Of a DNA stretch of 64,000 nucleotides, positions 63,194 through 64,000 are shown in pieces; position 1 is the stretch's first letter; every line of letters starts with the position of its first letter. The position numbers were made by a program, and so were the translations under genes. The stretch is from Ferrimonas sp. YFM (GTDB lineage: Bacteria > Pseudomonadota > Gammaproteobacteria > Enterobacterales > Shewanellaceae). The notes under the pieces were generated by a model that worked only from the letters and a program-made list of their open reading frames with translations, did not search any database and was not told the DNA's origin. The DNA lies in assembly GCF_030296015.1 (NCBI RefSeq), contig NZ_AP027368.1:2232001-2296000 (forward strand), written 5' to 3'.

Positions 63194-63793
63194 TGGGGCA
63201 TTCCTTTTCTTATATTCACTTCAGTTACGACAACGGAAGAAAACACAATGACTGTTACATCCCCCGCTGCCAAAGACAGGGCGATTACGCCTAAACCGCC
63301 CAAATAACCTGTCCATCGGTAAACTGATATCACGACTTCAGTCGCCACCAGGTCTAGTGCCAACCGACTGAAAGGCATTGACAATTTACACTCGAGGATG
63401 ACTTTTTGGAATGGTCAATGTCTCACAGCCCATGCAGCGATCAGCCCGAATAGATGTGTTTTTGAAGAGGGTAAAAATAATATGCAACCATTGTTTAAAG
63501 GCCGACTTTAGCTCATCGAATAAATTCTAAGCTAACGCATGGATGATTAGGGCAATAATTGGCCAGTTGAGTGGGTGTTTGCCTAGCCCGTTTATTCAAA
63601 CATGTGCAGAGGTAATTATCGCAGGCCGGTGACACTTTCATAGGCAATCCAAAAGCGACTGAACAGGATTCCTCACAAGATTTTTTCCAATTGAGCATGC
63701 AAACCGGTAAAAGAGATAGTTACCTTGTCCAATTTGCCCTTACTCGGGCAACGGCCATACTGAAGCCATGTTCTTAAAACGGGGAAGGGCTGT
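63194..63793. other. 600-base region without a recognisable gene
   Basis: AT-richer sequence with only short frames (about 60-70 codons at 63175-63384 and 63513-63698, minus strand). These have no good ribosome-binding sites and no family I recognise. They might be remains of decayed genes or of a mobile element. Confidence 0.5.
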
Positions 63794-64000
63794 ATGTCCG
63801 AGCATCTGTTGGTTACTGCGGTTCTCGCCGGCACCATCCTGCTGTTTTTCTTCAGCCGTTGGCGTCATGATGTGATAGCCCTGATCGCCTTGATGACCTG
63901 CGTCCTGTTGGACCTGATCCCGGAAGCTCAGGCCTTTTCCGGATTCTCCCACCCCGCAGTCATCACGGTGGCCGCAGTGCTCATCATCAGTGCCGGCTTG
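63794..64000 (+). CDS. SLC13 family permease (partial, runs off right edge)
   Basis: 69 codons visible from the ATG at 63794 (GAAGGG upstream). N-terminal helix LLVTAVLAGTILLFFF, WRHDVIALIALMTCVLL, and GFSHPAVITVAAVLIISAGL, which is the E. coli YfbS-like pattern (citrate transporter-like domain, often with TrkA-C domains later). The rest lies outside the window. Confidence 0.8.
   Translation, partial: MSEHLLVTAVLAGTILLFFFSRWRHDVIALIALMTCVLLDLIPEAQAFSGFSHPAVITVAAVLIISAGL

Noticed and set aside
63513..63698. 61-codon cysteine-bearing frame on the minus strand
   Set aside because: No ribosome-binding site, no recognised family and an AT-rich non-coding setting.

Overview
The window looks like chromosomal DNA of a marine gammaproteobacterium of the Shewanella/Ferrimonas type. 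This is judged from an EtrA-like Fnr, a complete cbb3 oxidase operon, an octaheme HAO-like cytochrome, MSHA-type prepilin remains, ovothiol synthesis, many c-di-GMP and chemotaxis genes, and a fairly GC-rich, largely core gene content. The genus is an inference. I see no prophage, CRISPR array or intact insertion sequence. The last ~1.6 kb is AT-richer and poorly coding.

Layout. 1-7 kb: the start of a RavA-type AAA+ ATPase gene running off the left edge, a small SWIM zinc-finger protein, a large membrane GGDEF/EAL protein and a SulP transporter. 7-12.3 kb, minus strand: helicase IV-like gene, then the 5-oxoprolinase genes pxpB-pxpC-pxpA, then a WYL regulator. 12.4-14.5 kb: ovoA. Two pairs of tRNA-Val(GAC) genes (14.6-14.8 and 21.6-21.8 kb) each have a recognisable promoter and terminator. 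15-18.5 kb: D-lactate dehydrogenase, octaheme cytochrome, a prepilin gene broken by an in-frame stop, and Hsp20. 18.6-24.4 kb: a MocR regulator divergent from ccoG, norM, ribE and a small cysteine-rich protein.

24.4-27.8 kb is the translation cluster thrS-infC-rpmI-rplT. Its leader carries a hairpin that closely matches the tRNA-Thr anticodon-arm mimic of the E. coli thrS operator, and infC appears to start at AUA. 28-33.3 kb: ybgI, ttcA, two uspE paralogues of equal length, and fnr/etrA. 33.4-40.4 kb is the cbb3 oxidase locus: ccoNOQP, a terminator, then ccoH-ccoI-ccoS and a TauE/DsbD-like membrane protein, ending beside fnr. A perfect Fnr palindrome lies between ccoN and a divergent, uncharacterised cysteine-containing lipoprotein gene. 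The spacing to a -10 element suggests that the lipoprotein gene is Fnr-activated with the oxidase.

41-64 kb: two secreted hypothetical proteins, two tandem dCache chemoreceptors of equal length (the second behind a sigma-28-type promoter), a phosphotransferase, a YebC/YeeN protein, a stand-alone TrpB, an SOS1-like Na+/H+ exchanger with a C-terminal cyclic-nucleotide-domain-like region, an alkylsulfatase with a divergent AraC regulator, several ion and peptide transporters (BASS, TRIC, NhaP, OPT) and, at the right edge, the start of an SLC13-type permease.

No single new multi-gene system stands out. The best leads are the thrS/infC non-canonical translation control, the Fnr-linked lipoprotein, the structured segment after ribE, the operator-like palindrome in front of the second uspE, and the cNMP-domain antiporter.
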